This document shows, piece by piece, positions 51,232-61,932 of a stretch of DNA of 64,000 nucleotides. Every line of letters starts with the position of its first letter. Within the stretch, counting starts at the first letter, position 1. A program made the translations under genes and the position numbers. The notes beneath the pieces are model-generated. The model ran no database searches, had not been told where the DNA came from, and was given only the letters and a program-made list of their open reading frames with translations. Source of the DNA: Zwartia panacis (GTDB taxonomy: Bacteria > Pseudomonadota > Gammaproteobacteria > Burkholderiales > Burkholderiaceae_B); NCBI RefSeq assembly GCF_030410395.1, contig NZ_JAUHHF010000005.1:1-64000 (forward strand), read 5' to 3'.

Positions 51232-51884
51232 TCCTCACCGATCCCCTTTCCCGAGCGAACAATCGCACTCATTCTCTGGTCCCTTTCACTGGAAAGCTGT
51301 TCACTCAACGCTTGCGCGATGCCATTGCGATCGGCGAGGTCGCGGTTTTGGCTGACTTTCCATTTGGCTTGAACGCGTGTAATGCTCAGTTCGATGCCCA
51401 CGATTGCGTTGAGCATCTTTTCAATAAAATCCGCGGGCGCGTCAGAAACTTGCCAGGTGCTCTTTCTGGTTTTTTCCATCGACCGGGTGAGGTCTGTGAC
51501 GATCAGGTGTTTGGTCGCCTCATCATGGATGACAGAGAGTGTCCCGTAAACATGCACGACAGCGTAGTTGTATGTGGGTACAACTTGATGATGAACTTGT
51601 TTGGAGGGATACCAGTTTGGCGTAATGTATGCCTCTGGTCCCTGAAAAACGACAAGCGACTCTTGAGCGGGCGCAACGTTTTTCCAAACTGGATTGCCCT
51701 TGGCCACATGACCGATCAATTTCCCGCCTGCCGCAAGATTGCCATCAAGCAAGAAGGGGATATGGTTCGCCTCGAGCGCGCCTTCGTGTTGTGTGACCAG
51801 TGTCCCGAGCGGGTAGGCTTTGAGCAGTGATGTTAATGAATCAAGGTCTTGCTGATCAAAATGTTTTGGTAAATACATATTCAA
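51228..51884 (-). CDS. PaiB-like FMN-binding negative transcriptional regulator family protein
   Basis: This 218-residue protein has the split-barrel flavin-binding fold of the PaiB family (MYLPKHFDQQDLDSL, IPFLLDG, GHVAKGNPVWKN, ITPNWYPSK, VPTYNYAVVHVYGTL). In Bacillus, PaiB affects sporulation and protease genes, but for most members the role is unknown. Its start overlaps the stop of the gamma-glutamyltransferase-like gene by 4 bases, so the two are translationally coupled. Confidence 0.88.
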   Translation of the reverse strand: MNMYLPKHFDQQDLDSLTSLLKAYPLGTLVTQHEGALEANHIPFLLDGNLAAGGKLIGHVAKGNPVWKNVAPAQESLVVFQGPEAYITPNWYPSKQVHHQVVPTYNYAVVHVYGTLSVIHDEATKHLIVTDLTRSMEKTRKSTWQVSDAPADFIEKMLNAIVGIELSITRVQAKWKVSQNRDLADRNGIAQALSEQLSSERDQRMSAIVRSGKGIGED

Positions 51885-53455
51885 CCGCCCGCGATCGCAT
51901 CACCATATGGCGACATGATTTCAGTGCATCCCATATTCATCTCGCCGTCGCGCATCACCCCTGCCGGACAGGCGAATGAGTATGGATAGATATTACGACG
52001 TGTCTGAATGACAGGCATTTCTTTTTCGAGCGCAGCGATGATTTCAGCCGAGAGCGTTTGATCAGCGGTGATTTTTCCACTACCGCTGACATCGATGCGA
52101 GGGGTGTGGAATGCCTCTTCGAGATTGAGCCCATGGTCAATCATGAATGAGCTCAACTGCATGACAGCGCCGAGAATTTTGCGACCACCAGAAGCGCCGA
52201 TGGCAAAACGGCGACCTTGCGCATCTTCACCAATCACGGGCGAGTAATTCGCGAGGCAACGCTTGTTCGGTGCAAGCGAGTTGGGCTTGCCGGGCTCGGG
52301 ATCAAACCACATGATGCCGTTGTTCAGCAGCATGCCTGTCGAGGGTGATACCACGCGCGAACCAAAAATGGACAGCAAGGTTTGCGTGACTGCGCACATG
52401 TTTCCTTCGCGGTCGACCACACTGAAGTGTGTGGTGGAGCCAGGCGCTTTGGGAGATTCATGGTCCCCCATATTTTCAAAACGCAGCTTGAATGCCGCAT
52501 CGAGTGCGCGGGCATAACCGGCGTACGTGGCGGCGTTGGGTTTGCCCTTTGTCGGAGAAAGTTCGCGCGCGAGTATGTCGAGCGCTTTCCCTAAAGTTGG
52601 CCCGCCGGTTAGTCCAGCCGTCGCATAGACTCGACCGCCACGATAGTTGATCGTGAGTGGCTCGACGATCGATGCTTGATAGTCGCGCAAGTCTTGCACA
52701 CTCAGGCATCCGCCTTTGGCTCGCACATCTTTTGCCAGTTGTTCGGCAATATCGCCCTTGTAAAAAGCGTCGGCTCCACCCTCTGCGATTTGCAGGAGTG
52801 TTTGTGCGAAGGCTTTCTGGTTAAGATGTTTTTCGGCAAGAGAGGTCCACTCGCCGGCAATTGGCCAGTGTCCGTCATCCAGAAACATCTTGGCCGTGTC
52901 AGGATCTTTACTCAGAACGCGCGCGTTGGCCGCAGTCACAAGAGTGGTGTACCAATCCACTAACAGGCCTTCGTCCGCGAGTTTTGCTGCCGGGGTCACC
53001 AAATCTTTCCAGGGCATGCGACCGAAATGTTTGTGGGCCAGATCCATGCCTGCGACTGCACCAGGCACAGCGACTGCAGTCGCGCCCATGACGTTGCGAT
53101 CTTCGACCACAGCAGGCCAGGGAAACAAATCCGAGGATTTACCAGCGCCACTCAAGGGGTAGTCGGCAGGATTGAGTTCACGCGGTGATCTGCAACCAAA
53201 ATCAATGACACGCGCTTTGCCCTCTTTGGCGCGCCATAACACCATGGTGCCGCCCGCCGCAGGTCCGCTCATCCAGGGTTCGACGACACCAATCGCAAAG
53301 GAGGTCGCGATCGCAGCGTCGACGGCGTCTCCGCCTGCATCAAGCACGGCTGCCCCGACTTCGGCGGCCCGACGGTGCTGTGCGGCGACGACGCCTGCTT
53401 TGGTGGCGACGACAGTTTTGCGGACAATTTGTGAACTGGAAAAGTTTTCAAGCAT
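51881..53455 (-). CDS. Gamma-glutamyltransferase family protein
   Basis: This 524-residue member of the Ntn-hydrolase gamma-glutamyltransferase family has the self-cleavage site with catalytic Thr in GSTTHFSVVDREGNMCAVT. The substrate loop LLNNGIMWFDPEPG and the C-terminal GASGGRKILGAVMQ are also present. No signal peptide is visible at the chosen ATG, so it may be cytoplasmic, unlike typical periplasmic Ggt; related enzymes act on glutathione, gamma-glutamyl amides or cephalosporins. It lies between the alpha/beta hydrolase and the PaiB-like gene in one operon. Confidence 0.88.
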   Translation of the reverse strand: MLENFSSSQIVRKTVVATKAGVVAAQHRRAAEVGAAVLDAGGDAVDAAIATSFAIGVVEPWMSGPAAGGTMVLWRAKEGKARVIDFGCRSPRELNPADYPLSGAGKSSDLFPWPAVVEDRNVMGATAVAVPGAVAGMDLAHKHFGRMPWKDLVTPAAKLADEGLLVDWYTTLVTAANARVLSKDPDTAKMFLDDGHWPIAGEWTSLAEKHLNQKAFAQTLLQIAEGGADAFYKGDIAEQLAKDVRAKGGCLSVQDLRDYQASIVEPLTINYRGGRVYATAGLTGGPTLGKALDILARELSPTKGKPNAATYAGYARALDAAFKLRFENMGDHESPKAPGSTTHFSVVDREGNMCAVTQTLLSIFGSRVVSPSTGMLLNNGIMWFDPEPGKPNSLAPNKRCLANYSPVIGEDAQGRRFAIGASGGRKILGAVMQLSSFMIDHGLNLEEAFHTPRIDVSGSGKITADQTLSAEIIAALEKEMPVIQTRRNIYPYSFACPAGVMRDGEMNMGCTEIMSPYGDAIAGG

Positions 53456-53465
53456 GTGGAGCCCG

Positions 53466-54287
53466 TTAGGAAAGAGTGCTCAGCCAATCTATGACGACTG
53501 GAGTAAAAATATTTGTGCGGGTCACTGGAAAGAAATGACCGCCGTTTTCAAATAGATGAAGGTCTGCGTCCCTGAGCATCGTTTCGAGCTCTTCTTGTAA
53601 AAATGACGGCACGATCAAATCGTCGCGTGCGCCCAAGATGAGTTTTGGAACAGAGATGCGATGAATTTCACCGCTACGATCAAAGGCCACTAGGGCATCT
53701 AGCCGTTCGGCTACGATGCGTTGCGCTTCAGGTGTAACAGGGGCATTGGCACGCGCGTTTTCCAACACGGTCCAGTTATTGTTTAGCCAGTTTGCATCGT
53801 GTCCCATAAACACAGAGGAACATGCGTAGCCAACGGGGTCGCGAAATAGCATTTCGCGACGGGTTGAAAAGAGCTCTTTTCGATGACGACTGGGCTTGCC
53901 CCACGTGGCGCTGAATACGCAGGCGCGCACACGCTCAGGTGCAAGCAATGCCATGGTTTGCGCGATGCATCCGCCTGTCGAGTGACCAACGAGGATGGTT
54001 TCCTGAACATTTAACTGATCAAGAACGGACAGGCAGTCTTTTGCAAGCTGATCGATTGTGCAAGGCGCGGAACCCCCTGAACTTTTGGCGATGCCGCGTT
54101 GATCCAGTCTGAGGGTGCGGTAATGGGTCGAAAAAGCAGGGATGCAAGGGTTCCAGAAGTTTGCGGTGCCACCTAAGCCGCTGATGAGCAGGAGCGCGGG
54201 TCCAGTCCCATTTTCCAGCACCCGTAGCGCGGCACCATCTGGCAGATTGACAGTGTGTTCGAGCAAGGGGCTGGCTGAAGAAGACAT
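53466..54287 (-). CDS. Alpha/beta hydrolase
   Basis: This 273-residue serine hydrolase has the nucleophile elbow VGHSTGGCIAQT, the oxyanion-hole region LLISGLGGTANFW, a late acid (LGARDDLIVP) and the catalytic His in FENGGHFFPV. It resembles RutD/3-oxoadipate enol-lactonase-type hydrolases, but the substrate is unknown. It is the first gene of the operon with the gamma-glutamyltransferase-like and PaiB-like genes (10-base gap). Confidence 0.87.
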   Translation of the reverse strand: MSSSASPLLEHTVNLPDGAALRVLENGTGPALLLISGLGGTANFWNPCIPAFSTHYRTLRLDQRGIAKSSGGSAPCTIDQLAKDCLSVLDQLNVQETILVGHSTGGCIAQTMALLAPERVRACVFSATWGKPSRHRKELFSTRREMLFRDPVGYACSSVFMGHDANWLNNNWTVLENARANAPVTPEAQRIVAERLDALVAFDRSGEIHRISVPKLILGARDDLIVPSFLQEELETMLRDADLHLFENGGHFFPVTRTNIFTPVVIDWLSTLS

Positions 54288-54396
54288 TGGTGTAGGCTTA
54301 TAAAATCACATATGCTGAGTAGTATCGTGTAAACACCAGCTGTTGCCAACCCAGGACACAACATGAAATACATACAAGCACTGTTGCGGTGCAGCG

Positions 54397-54726
54397 ATGA
54401 GTGACGGCAATCAGATCATTATTCCGCCCTCGTTCATCGCTTTGTTTATTGAACCAGGGCGCACGAAGCCCAGTGCGACGCGAGAGCACATCTACGCACG
54501 CTACGATTTGTGTGAAGATCTGGCCAACTTGCTGACAGAGCAAGCGACCAACAAGCTGTGGGAGTTGGGTATTACCGAAGCCGATGTGCTGGAAAGGATT
54601 CACCAAGGGCTTGGGGATGTGGAGATTGGTCTGACCGCGGCAGAAGCACAGTGGGTGATTCTTAGGCTTGCGGAAATTCTAGGCTGGCAGGAGAGGATCC
54701 CGCCAAGCCACAGTCAAACCAGATAG
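54397..54726 (+). CDS. Conserved hypothetical protein
   Basis: This 109-residue acidic protein (start MSDGNQIIIPPSFIALFIE) is mostly helical, with a tryptophan-containing segment LGWQERIPPSHSQT at the end. I see no motif or membrane segment. Similar small proteins in Burkholderiales are sometimes labelled as ATPase-related, without support in this sequence. It is convergent with ppa. Confidence 0.7.
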   Translation: MSDGNQIIIPPSFIALFIEPGRTKPSATREHIYARYDLCEDLANLLTEQATNKLWELGITEADVLERIHQGLGDVEIGLTAAEAQWVILRLAEILGWQERIPPSHSQTR

Positions 54727-54752
54727 CAAACTGAACAAATCAAAGACTGAAA

Positions 54753-55292
54753 TTAAGATTTGTTTTCTTCCTGGTAACGCTTGATGCCAGTCAGGATCTC
54801 CTGATGTGCATCGGCAACGCCACCCCAACCTTGAACTTTGACCCATTTACCTTTTTCAAGATCTTTGTAGTGCTCGAAAAAGTGCTGAATGGCGTTTAGA
54901 CGCATTGGATGCACATCTGAAGCCTGTTTCCAGTGGCTGTAGATCGGTAGGATTTTGTCCTCGGGAACGGCCAGAAGTTTGGCGTCTTCGCCGCCCTCGT
55001 CTTCCATGTTGAGCACGCCCAGTGCACGGCAACGTACCACCACGCCTGGGATCACAGGAAAGGGAGTAATCACCAACACATCCACTGGATCACCGTCACC
55101 CGCGATGGTTTTGGGAATGTATCCATAGTTACAGGGGTAGTGCATCGATGTGCCCATGAAGCGATCGACAAACAAAGCGCCTGAATCCTTGTCCACCTCG
55201 TATTTGATCGGGTCAGCATTCATTGAGATTTCAATGATGACGTTAAATGACTCGGGAAGATTTTTGCCCGGGCTGACTTTGTCGAGACTCAT
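54753..55292 (-). CDS. ppa: Soluble inorganic pyrophosphatase
   Basis: This 179-residue family I pyrophosphatase hydrolyses PPi from biosynthetic reactions. Marks are KYEVDKDSGALFVDRF, the pyrophosphatase signature DGDPVDVLV and the segment DEGGEDAKLLAVP. The 202-base gap to the divergent hppA gene holds both promoters. Having a soluble and a membrane enzyme side by side lets PPi be either wasted or used for proton pumping. Confidence 0.97.
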   Translation of the reverse strand: MSLDKVSPGKNLPESFNVIIEISMNADPIKYEVDKDSGALFVDRFMGTSMHYPCNYGYIPKTIAGDGDPVDVLVITPFPVIPGVVVRCRALGVLNMEDEGGEDAKLLAVPEDKILPIYSHWKQASDVHPMRLNAIQHFFEHYKDLEKGKWVKVQGWGGVADAHQEILTGIKRYQEENKS

Positions 55293-55494
55293 TATGGCTC
55301 CAGATGAACGAGGTTAACTAGTAGATACCCTAATGTTAACAAAATTAGACAAAATCGTTCCTATCGGCCCCATTCTGTTGGATACTAGCCCTGCTGGATG
55401 ACTATCTGCTTCATGACTACCTGGTTCGCGAGCGAGCCTTGGCGGGCGCTCGATATCAACAATAAAGAGACACACCAATAAAGGAGTTCATAGA
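55293..55494. promoter_or_regulatory. ppa-hppA divergent promoter region
   Basis: No gene is visible in these 202 bases. An AT-rich core near ppa (55313-55360) includes TTGTCT/TATCTA-like hexamers on the minus strand. Near hppA a strong AAAGGAG ribosome site (about 55480-55486) precedes the ATG at 55495. A near-direct repeat ATGACTATCTG / ATGACTACCTG occurs at about 55397-55421. Confidence 0.4.
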
Positions 55495-57555
55495 ATGAGC
55501 AACGTCACGTTGGGCCTCTACTTTGCCTTGGGCTGTGGAGTATTAGCGGTTCTTTATGGTTTTTTTGTCCGATCCTGGATTCTTCAGCAAGGGACAGGCA
55601 ATGCCCGAATGGTTGAAATCGCGGAAGCGATCCAGCAGGGGGCAAGCGCTTACCTTTCCCGACAGTACAAAACAATCGCTCTCGTGGGTGTTGTTTTAAC
55701 GGTTCTGATCGCCCTCTTTATCGATGCTCTCACTGCAGTGGGTTTTGTTCTGGGTGCCGTGCTCTCTGGCGCCTGCGGGTTTATCGGCATGAATGTTTCT
55801 GTACGTGCAAACGTACGAACAGCGGAGGCAGCAACCAAGGGTATGAATGAAGCCCTGAATGTTGCTTTCAAGGGCGGCGCGATTACAGGCATGCTCGTGG
55901 TGGGGTTGGGTCTGCTAGGTGTTGGTTTGTTTTATCTTTATTTGCAAGCAACCGGCAAAGAGCAAAGCATGTCGGTGATACTCCACCCCTTGATCGGTCT
56001 CGCGTTCGGTTCTTCACTGATATCGATCTTTGCGCGACTTGGCGGCGGGATTTTTACCAAGGGTGCCGACGTGGGCGCGGATCTAGTCGGAAAAGTAGAG
56101 GCAGGGATTCCAGAAGATGATCCCCGCAATCCCGCGGTGATCGCGGATAACGTGGGCGACAACGTAGGCGACTGTGCGGGCATGGCAGCCGATCTGTTTG
56201 AAACCTATGCGGTCACCTTGATCGCGACGATGGTGTTAGGCGCCTTGATGATCAAAGTCGCGACGGCCGAGGCGGTGGTCTATCCCCTCGTGTTGGGGGG
56301 CATATCCATCATCGCGTCCATTATCGGATGCAGCTTTGTCAAAGCGACCCCAGGCATGAAAAATGTGATGCCTGCCCTGTACAAAGGCTTGGTGATCGCA
56401 GGTGTGATTTCGCTGGTGGCGTTTTATTTCGTAACGGACTGGATGCTGCCTGACAACATGCTCGCCGATGTCGGGTTTGCAACCGGTGGAAAAATGCGGA
56501 TGTTTGGCGCGACAGTGGTTGGTTTGGTGCTGACTGCGCTACTCGTATGGATCACGGAGTACTACACCGGAACAGACTATGCTCCAGTCAAACACATCGC
56601 TAAAGCCTCTAGTCAAGGTCATGGCACCAATATGATTGCCGGCCTCGGCGTGTCAATGCGCTCGACAGCTTGGCCAGTGCTATTTGTGTGTGCAGCGATT
56701 TACTCGGCCTATTGGCTTGGAGGTATCTATGGCATCGCGGTTGCTGCAACGTCCATGCTTTCGATGGCAGGTATCGTTGTCGCGCTGGATGCTTACGGTC
56801 CCATCACAGACAACGCAGGAGGCATCGCGGAGATGGCAGGCTTGCCACAGTCCGTGCGTGACATCACCGATCCTCTCGATGCGGTGGGTAATACAACCAA
56901 AGCGGTCACAAAGGGCTATGCCATTGGGTCTGCAGGTTTAGCCGCACTTGTGCTGTTTGCCGACTATACGCATGCGCTTGAGGCGAATGGTCTGAAGGTG
57001 ACGTTCGATTTGTCGGATCACCGCGTCATCATTGGTTTATTCATAGGCGGAATGATTCCTTATTTATTCGGTGCGATGGCGATGGAAGCCGTCGGTCGTT
57101 GTGCGGGTTCAGTTGTCGATGAGGTTCGTCGACAATTCCGCGAGATCAAAGGCATCATGGAAGGAACGGCCAAGCCAGAATATGACAAAGCGGTTGATAT
57201 GCTGACAACTGCCGCGATCAAGGAAATGATTATTCCCTCGTTGCTGCCCGTCGTGGCGCCAATCGCCGTCGGTTTGATTCTCGGGCCCGAGGCGTTGGGC
57301 GGGTTGTTAATGGGGACGATCGTAACGGGATTGTTTGTGGCGATCTCCATGTGTACGGGAGGTGGTGCGTGGGATAACGCCAAAAAATATATCGAAGAGG
57401 GACACTACGGTGGAAAGGGGTCTGAAACGCACAAGGCCGCGATAACCGGGGATACGGTAGGCGATCCTTATAAAGACACCGCTGGTCCTGCGATTAATCC
57501 TCTTATCAAAATCATTAATATTGTGGCTTTGTTGATTGTGCCTTTAATGATCTAG
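55495..57555 (+). CDS. hppA: Membrane proton-pumping pyrophosphatase, K+-insensitive type
   Basis: HppA couples PPi hydrolysis to H+ transport. The 686-residue protein has about 16 membrane helices and the catalytic motifs [20 protein letters not shown] and [18 protein letters not shown]. The segment [15 protein letters not shown] has lysine at the position that, by established knowledge of the family, marks K+-independent proton pumps; K+-dependent enzymes have alanine there. The last 12 bases overlap the convergent GGDEF/EAL gene. Confidence 0.95.
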   Translation: MSNVTLGLYFALGCGVLAVLYGFFVRSWILQQGTGNARMVEIAEAIQQGASAYLSRQYKTIALVGVVLTVLIALFIDALTAVGFVLGAVLSGACGFIGMNVSVRANVRTAEAATKGMNEALNVAFKGGAITGMLVVGLGLLGVGLFYLYLQATGKEQSMSVILHPLIGLAFGSSLISIFARLGGGIFTKGADVGADLVGKVEAGIPEDDPRNPAVIADNVGDNVGDCAGMAADLFETYAVTLIATMVLGALMIKVATAEAVVYPLVLGGISIIASIIGCSFVKATPGMKNVMPALYKGLVIAGVISLVAFYFVTDWMLPDNMLADVGFATGGKMRMFGATVVGLVLTALLVWITEYYTGTDYAPVKHIAKASSQGHGTNMIAGLGVSMRSTAWPVLFVCAAIYSAYWLGGIYGIAVAATSMLSMAGIVVALDAYGPITDNAGGIAEMAGLPQSVRDITDPLDAVGNTTKAVTKGYAIGSAGLAALVLFADYTHALEANGLKVTFDLSDHRVIIGLFIGGMIPYLFGAMAMEAVGRCAGSVVDEVRRQFREIKGIMEGTAKPEYDKAVDMLTTAAIKEMIIPSLLPVVAPIAVGLILGPEALGGLLMGTIVTGLFVAISMCTGGGAWDNAKKYIEEGHYGGKGSETHKAAITGDTVGDPYKDTAGPAINPLIKIINIVALLIVPLMI

Positions 57556-60312
57556 TTCTTCTAACGGAGCAGGTTTGCCGTATAGGTAGCCTTGATAAAG
57601 CGTGCAGCCCAGTTCGAACAGGCGGGCACGCTGCTCTGCCGTTTCAACGCCTTCGGCAATCACCGATAAGCCAAGACTGTTGCCCAGCGTGACGACAGTC
57701 TGGGCGATCGCGGCATCGCTTGGGTTTGTCACGATATTTGTGATGAAGCCTTGATCGATTTTTAGCTGATCCAGAGGAAGTCTTTGCAGATAGGATAGAG
57801 AGGAAAAACCTGTCCCGAAGTCATCCAGAGAAAAACCGATTCCGTGCCCTTTCAATTCAGTCATCTTAGTGATCAGACTTTCAATTTCATTCACCAACAT
57901 GCTTTCGGTGAGCTCAAGCTTCAGGCGATAACCGGGGGCGCCTGTTTTTTTCAAAATCGCCAAGACTTGTTCAACATAGTTTGGTTCATGGAACTGAGTG
58001 GCGCTGACATTGACGGAAATAGTCAGGTGTGATTTTTCCGGATCGTGTGTCCAACTCGCAAGTTGCTTGCATGCGGTTTCCAATACCCAGTGACCCAATG
58101 GAATCACTAAACCGCAGTGCTCAGCGGCCAGAATGAATTGACCGGGAGCCACGATGCCTCGGGTGGGATGATGCCAACGTACCAAGGCTTCAAACCCAAC
58201 CAGTTTGTCATGCGCATCCATTTGGGGCTGATAATAAAGAACGAAATCATTATTTTTAAGTGATTCGCGAAGATCGGCTTCGAGCGTGACTCGTGCACTG
58301 ACAAGTTCCTGCATCGTGGGATCGAAAAATTGAAATGCGCCACGACCAATTTTCTTGGCTTGATACATGGCCAGCTCGGCATGTTTCAGTAACGTGTGCC
58401 CACTTTCCAAGTCATTTGTAAAAAGCGCGATACCAATGCAACATGAGCTGTAGTGTTGCGTATTGTTCAGCGCAAATGGTTGATGAATAGTCGCGAGAAT
58501 TTCACGAGCTGTGAGTTCGGCAGTTTTAGCAGCATCTTCAGGTATTGCGCTTAAACCACTCAACAGGACAGCAAATTTATCCCCCCCGATACGCGCAACA
58601 AAGTTTCCTTCGGGGAGAGCATCCGTGATTCTTTTCGCAACCTCTTTGAGCCAAAGATCACCCTTATCGTGACCAAAAGAGTCATTAAGCGATTTGAAAT
58701 CGTCTAAATCGATATGTAGTAACGCACCGAGATATTGGAAATTTTTACGTTCTTCGAGCACAAGATTCAAACGCTGCATGAGTAGTCGTAAGTTCGCCAC
58801 GCCCGTCAGTGAATCAAAGTACTCCATGTATTCAATTTGATCTGAAGCTTTCTTTTTTGCAGTGATGTCTTGCGTGACAGACAGGAGGCATGCCTCACCG
58901 TTCAGAGAAATCGTATTGGCAGAGACAAGCGCGTAAATCATTCGTCCGCTATGAGAGACAAAGCGCGTTTCGAGGTGTTCGCATGATCCATGAGTTTGGA
59001 GGGTATGCAAAAAGGCCTCACGATCAGCAAGCGAGGCCCAGATACCGATGTCAAGCGCAGTTTTCCCGATGATTTGCCTGCGTTCCCAACCGAAGATTTT
59101 CGAGTAACCATCGTTGATATCTAAAAATTTACCGTCTTTGAGTCGTGTCAGACTCACAGCATCGGGGCTGGTGCGAAAAACGGTACGGTACCGTTCTTCG
59201 CTTTCTTTGAGTGTCTCCTGTCGAGTATTCAACTCTGCCAATAGTCTATTAAAGCCGGTGATGAGTTGGCCAATTTCATCTTGTCGACCAATTGGGAGAG
59301 GCTCCAATGTGGACTCGGGATTCGCAAGTTGTGAAAGTTTACGCGCGGTTGCTTCGAGGGGTTTGAATTCTCTGACCAGCATCCACCAGATGAGTCCTCC
59401 GGATAGAAAAGTGAGTAATAGAGTGAAGATGAGGATACGTCGCTCCAAACTCGTGATGGGAGCGAAGGCGACCTTGGTCGGTAATTCGACCGCTACATAC
59501 CAATTCACATTATTCAGGTGTTTGACGCCAGAGATGACTTCGAAGCCACGAGGGTTTGTAAACACCTCGCTCCCCTCGAAACCGCTGATGAATTTGTCGA
59601 CGACAGGGTTAACGAGTGGCCCCGGCAAGCGTTCCATCAGGCGCTCTTTGTCGGAACTCGCGACAATCACGCGATGTGTCGCGTCGATTAATAAATAGCT
59701 ACCTGAGCCACTCACATAACTGTGCTCTATTCTGTCCATGAAATTAGATTCACTCAGATTAATCACACCGGCCAGTGCGGCAATGACTTTGCCATTTTTA
59801 TCTTTGATCGGGACACCGATGCCAAAAATCGGAGCTTTGATCTGACGGCCCATGACTGGTCGACCGATGGTGTGGTTTCCATCTCTGAGCGTGTTGGCGA
59901 TGTAGTCACGATCGATGAAGTTGACCCCTACCCGTTCAAGACTAACCGGGAGCGAAGCGATCGCGGTTCCATTGCGATCCGCAACGAACGTCCCTCCGTT
60001 GAACAGGCTTTGAAAAACGGGTAGTTCTTCGAGTAAGGCTTGCAGCTCTTTATCGGATTGGATGTTTCTTTTTTCGATAGTCTGAGCAACACGCTGCAGA
60101 GCGAGGACACGCGTGTCAATCTGATCGCTGATATCGGCCGCCATGAGCGCCGCCATCGAGTGCTGTTGGTCACCCAACACCCGTTGCATGTCGTCACGCA
60201 AGCTATAGCTCACCGCATAGCCAAACGACCATAAACTCAGTAAAAAAATTACCAGTGTTAAAAGCGTAATACGGGTTTTAAGTGAGTTTTTTTGAAAATG
60301 GCTTAAATTCAT
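57544..60312 (-). CDS. Membrane sensor Cache-HAMP-PAS-GGDEF-EAL protein, GGDEF degenerate
   Basis: This 922-residue c-di-GMP signalling protein has an N-terminal membrane helix (about 15-37) and a large periplasmic Cache-type sensor (about 40-285). A second helix (293-312), a HAMP domain (313-365), a PAS domain (370-485), GGDEF (495-655) and EAL (675-915) follow. The GGDEF site reads GGDKF (576-580), so cyclase activity is probably lost. The EAL domain keeps FEALVRW, VNVSATQ, ELTES and DDFGTG, so phosphodiesterase activity is likely, perhaps regulated by GTP binding to the degenerate GGDEF. Confidence 0.93.
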   Translation of the reverse strand: MNLSHFQKNSLKTRITLLTLVIFLLSLWSFGYAVSYSLRDDMQRVLGDQQHSMAALMAADISDQIDTRVLALQRVAQTIEKRNIQSDKELQALLEELPVFQSLFNGGTFVADRNGTAIASLPVSLERVGVNFIDRDYIANTLRDGNHTIGRPVMGRQIKAPIFGIGVPIKDKNGKVIAALAGVINLSESNFMDRIEHSYVSGSGSYLLIDATHRVIVASSDKERLMERLPGPLVNPVVDKFISGFEGSEVFTNPRGFEVISGVKHLNNVNWYVAVELPTKVAFAPITSLERRILIFTLLLTFLSGGLIWWMLVREFKPLEATARKLSQLANPESTLEPLPIGRQDEIGQLITGFNRLLAELNTRQETLKESEERYRTVFRTSPDAVSLTRLKDGKFLDINDGYSKIFGWERRQIIGKTALDIGIWASLADREAFLHTLQTHGSCEHLETRFVSHSGRMIYALVSANTISLNGEACLLSVTQDITAKKKASDQIEYMEYFDSLTGVANLRLLMQRLNLVLEERKNFQYLGALLHIDLDDFKSLNDSFGHDKGDLWLKEVAKRITDALPEGNFVARIGGDKFAVLLSGLSAIPEDAAKTAELTAREILATIHQPFALNNTQHYSSCCIGIALFTNDLESGHTLLKHAELAMYQAKKIGRGAFQFFDPTMQELVSARVTLEADLRESLKNNDFVLYYQPQMDAHDKLVGFEALVRWHHPTRGIVAPGQFILAAEHCGLVIPLGHWVLETACKQLASWTHDPEKSHLTISVNVSATQFHEPNYVEQVLAILKKTGAPGYRLKLELTESMLVNEIESLITKMTELKGHGIGFSLDDFGTGFSSLSYLQRLPLDQLKIDQGFITNIVTNPSDAAIAQTVVTLGNSLGLSVIAEGVETAEQRARLFELGCTLYQGYLYGKPAPLEELDH

Positions 60313-60467
60313 CTATACCCTCACTTGCGACTTCCTTCAGCACAGAATACACCTTTTGGCGTATAAACAGCGGAACATACACATCATCATTTGGCTGATG
60401 TACTGATGAGATTTGAACAATAGAATGTCACCAAGCTTCGTGCATCACAAAAAATAAGAGGTGTTTT

Positions 60468-60971
60468 TTGAGGCAATATCTGACTTTGTTGCGGTTAATT
60501 TCAATCTCGTTTTTGACCCTAATGTTGCATGTCGGTCCGTCACATGCCATCAGTGTCGGCGATCAATTTAAATTTGACAAGCTTGTGACGATCGACGGGG
60601 AACAAATTGTTGAAAGTACGTTGAAAGGTAAGCATTTAGTGATACAAGTTTGGGCAACCTGGTGTCCCTATTGCCACCGACAAAACGCCAATCTCAAGGA
60701 GCTTGTCAGGCGAACGCAAGGCGGCAATCTTGTTGTGATCGGTCTGTCAGTCGACAAGAATCCAGAGACCGTCATGAGTTATGTCAAAAAAAATGAAATC
60801 AATTTCCCGGTAGTGATGATGACACCAGAGCTGGATCGAATGATTGGAAAAAGACGGGGTATTCCAGAGGTGTACGTTGTGGATCCATCAGGTCGAGTGA
60901 TTCAAAAAGACTTCGGACAGATGGTGGATCTGGATGTATTTGAGCTGGCTCGGTTCAATCGACGTGACTGA
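60468..60971 (+). CDS. TlpA-like periplasmic thioredoxin
   Basis: This 167-residue precursor starts at a TTG at 60468 with an AAGAGGT ribosome site. It has a signal peptide (about residues 1-27, ending SHA). The thioredoxin fold has the redox pair WCPYC (ATWCPYCHRQNANL) and a cis-proline loop GIPEVYVVDPSGRV. Such proteins reduce periplasmic disulfides; next to soxB, it may serve a role like SoxW, reactivating the sulfur-oxidation carrier. It is convergent with the metallo-hydrolase gene, two bases away. Confidence 0.85.
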   Translation: MRQYLTLLRLISISFLTLMLHVGPSHAISVGDQFKFDKLVTIDGEQIVESTLKGKHLVIQVWATWCPYCHRQNANLKELVRRTQGGNLVVIGLSVDKNPETVMSYVKKNEINFPVVMMTPELDRMIGKRRGIPEVYVVDPSGRVIQKDFGQMVDLDVFELARFNRRD

Positions 60972-60973
60972 TA

Positions 60974-61924
60974 TCACTCGTTTTGGATGGAAAGATAAAT
61001 GTTGTAAGCGTTCATGCGGTTTGCAGCGTTGAAAAGCGGTACCTTTTCATATCGGGACCAGTCAGTCGCAAGATAGGCGTCATCAAAAGGCTCAAGATCC
61101 CGGGCTGCTTGCTCCATCGCTTTGCGTACAAAGACTAGGTAATCACGGGTGAATTTCAAATCTTCAGCAGCAGAGGTCGACGCTGGACCATGGCCCGGCA
61201 CGATCACGGTGGCTGGTCGATTCAATAACTTGTCCAAAGATTTAATCCAGCCCAAGCTGTCAGCGTTGCCGACATAGGGAATCCGTCCGCGAAAGACCAG
61301 ATCCCCCGCGAATAGCACGCCTTCGGTTGGGAAATAGATCGCCAAATCATCGGATGTATGCGCAGGCCCCATCTTAATGAGCTCGACGTCCAGACCTGAG
61401 AGCATTAAACGCGTATCTTCTACGATCCACTTTGAGGCAGGTACAAGCCGAGTGTCGTCATTGATCCAAGGTGCAAGTTCTATACGCGAGGTTTGTAGCC
61501 TGAGTTGCGCGGTGTCTGAACCCAGGTACTCTTTCGCACTTTCTTGTGCGATGACCGTCGCACCAATATCAATCAAGCTTTGCAAACCGTAAATATGGTC
61601 TGCGTGGTAGTGAGTCGCGATGACGAATTGAATCGGTTTGTCAGTCAGCTTTCGAATTTCGTCGATGAGTTGTTTGCCAAGAGCGGGCGAACCAAGCGCG
61701 TCGATCACCACAACCCCATCGGGGCCGATCACGACACCCGCATTGGAAATAAAGTTTTTATTTAAGGACGATCCCAGCGCAGATTCACCCTGAGCGTAAT
61801 AAGCGTTTTTGCCAACTTGGGTGAGTGTAAGCGAACGTTCGTTGGCGTAAGTGTTCAAACCAAGCAGCATGAGCATCGCGATGACGACGTGCAGCGGTCG
61901 TGCAAAGCGTACTCGCAGAATCAT
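60974..61924 (-). CDS. Periplasmic MBL-fold hydrolase, SoxH-like
   Basis: This 316-residue protein has an N-terminal signal (about residues 1-27, ending YANERS) and the metal motif THYHADHIYGLQSL. Further ligands lie in GPAHTSDDLAIYFP, LFAGDLVFRGR and VPGHGPASTSA. It resembles the metallo-hydrolases labelled SoxH that accompany sox clusters and the zinc hydrolases of quinoprotein dehydrogenase systems. Its substrate is unknown. It follows the DsrE-like gene by 8 bases in the same direction. Confidence 0.82.
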   Translation of the reverse strand: MILRVRFARPLHVVIAMLMLLGLNTYANERSLTLTQVGKNAYYAQGESALGSSLNKNFISNAGVVIGPDGVVVIDALGSPALGKQLIDEIRKLTDKPIQFVIATHYHADHIYGLQSLIDIGATVIAQESAKEYLGSDTAQLRLQTSRIELAPWINDDTRLVPASKWIVEDTRLMLSGLDVELIKMGPAHTSDDLAIYFPTEGVLFAGDLVFRGRIPYVGNADSLGWIKSLDKLLNRPATVIVPGHGPASTSAAEDLKFTRDYLVFVRKAMEQAARDLEPFDDAYLATDWSRYEKVPLFNAANRMNAYNIYLSIQNE

Positions 61925-61932
61925 TAGAAAAC

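Noticed and set aside
60381-60401. Inverted repeat ACATCA/TGATGT upstream of the TlpA-like gene
   Set aside because: Six-base arms with a nine-base spacer in AT-rich DNA are expected by chance, and there is no second copy.
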